From positions 2,108,001 through 2,172,000 of the forward strand of contig CM057061.1 in NCBI GenBank assembly GCA_029945375.1: 64,000 nt of DNA. Reading direction: 5' to 3'. The stretch is from Agaricus subrufescens (lineage: Eukaryota > Basidiomycota > Agaricomycetes > Agaricales > Agaricaceae). The translations under genes were made by a program, and so were the position numbers. How positions within the stretch are numbered: position 1 is the stretch's first letter; every line of letters begins with the position of its first letter. The notes under the pieces are model-generated. The model searched no databases. It saw only the letters and a program-made list of their open reading frames with translations, and had not been told where the DNA came from. This document shows, one piece after another, positions 63,561 through 64,000 of this stretch.

Positions 63561-64000
63561 TATGAGCTCAGGTTCAAAACGGCACAAAGCCAAGGGATTT
63601 ATCCGCAATATCTTTTCCAACAGCAAGAAGGGCAAGGCTCCGTCTCGAGGTCTGTACTCATTCGTTTGCCTTCGCGTTATATTCCGCTCATGTTCATGTT
63701 CAATTTAGATCGTAACGAGAATTTACCGGTTACTTTTCCGGCTACTGATTCTTCTGATCGTGTCGTGGATGCAGCATCAGCTAGCGCCAGTACGCCCAGG
63801 ATCGGCATACATGAGGCTGCACCTCAAGGTCACGAGAACTTTAATGAGCGGTAGCGTAGCATACTGACTGAGTACCTAGTTACTGGACTTCAATCGACCT
63901 CAGGTGGCGGTTTTTTCTCCAACGCTGGTCACTTCTCCGTGAACAATTCTGTAATGATGGACAATCCTACCATCCACATTCATGAAGGGAGTGTAAGAAA
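63561..64000 (+). CDS. 5' part of a putative STAND/NLR-like gene (runs off window)
   Basis: The first exon starts MSSGSKRHKAKGFIRNIFSN and is basic. After an intron (about 63651-63708) the frame continues RNENLPVTFPATDSSDRVVD, AASASASTPRIGIHEAAPQ, then a phase-1 intron joins to GGGFFSNAGHFSVNNSVMMD and NPTIHIHEGSVR at the window edge. The glycine/asparagine-rich block with 'GG-F-SNAGHFSVNNS' resembles the segment that precedes the NACHT domain in many expanded Agaricomycete STAND proteins. No NTPase motif is inside the window, so the assignment rests on this N-terminal style alone. An alternative donor at 63853 would shift the frame and lose the block. Confidence 0.5.

Overview
The window is nuclear DNA from a filamentous basidiomycete, most probably an Agaricomycete. 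Evidence: compact genes with many GT-AG introns of about 50 nt, a complete set of fungal housekeeping families (Shr3, BEM3-type RhoGAP, Rho3, LYC1, MSC2, Zn2Cys6 activators, TSR4, DBP9, MRS3/4, XPT1, RPC53, TAF10, SGF73, p24, ETR1), and at the right edge the start of a gene with a glycine/asparagine-rich N-terminus of the kind found on Agaricomycete STAND/NLR-like proteins. No rRNA, tRNA, CRISPR or intact transposon was recognised.

Layout. 1-3434 carries no recognisable gene. 3.4-28.3 kb is gene-dense: ER chaperone SHR3 (-), a PX-PH-RhoGAP protein (-), a mitochondrial-looking iron-sulfur L-serine dehydratase with 24 inferred exons (+), Rho3 (-), a LYC1-like acetyltransferase (-), an MSC2/ZnT5-type zinc transporter with a very large His-rich loop (-), and a Zn2Cys6 regulator (-). 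TSR4 (+) follows from a divergent promoter. 30.1-33.8 kb is gene-poor but holds a truncated pyruvate carboxylase relic; next to it lie a nitronate monooxygenase (-) and the nucleolar helicase DBP9 (+). 37.9-40.1 kb is again empty. 40.2-57.7 kb is dense: mitoferrin-type carrier (-), xanthine/hypoxanthine phosphoribosyltransferase (-) sharing a promoter with RNA polymerase III subunit RPC53 (+), a second Zn2Cys6 regulator paralogous to the first (-), TAF10 (+), an FAD monooxygenase (-), SGF73 (+), an unknown protein (-), a p24 cargo receptor (+) and mitochondrial enoyl reductase ETR1 (-). From 57.7 kb to the end the sequence is gene-poor, with a doubtful open region, three diverged direct repeats, and the incomplete STAND-like gene.

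Functional themes: polarity signalling (RhoGAP and Rho3 8 kb apart), transcription machinery (RPC53, TAF10, SGF73), ribosome biogenesis (TSR4, DBP9), metal and mitochondrial metabolism (MSC2, MRS3/4, ETR1, serine dehydratase). CACGTG boxes recur in front of several of these genes. Most exon boundaries below were inferred by hand from splice signals, reading-frame continuity and family conservation; where phases were checked they close exactly, but none is supported by transcript data.
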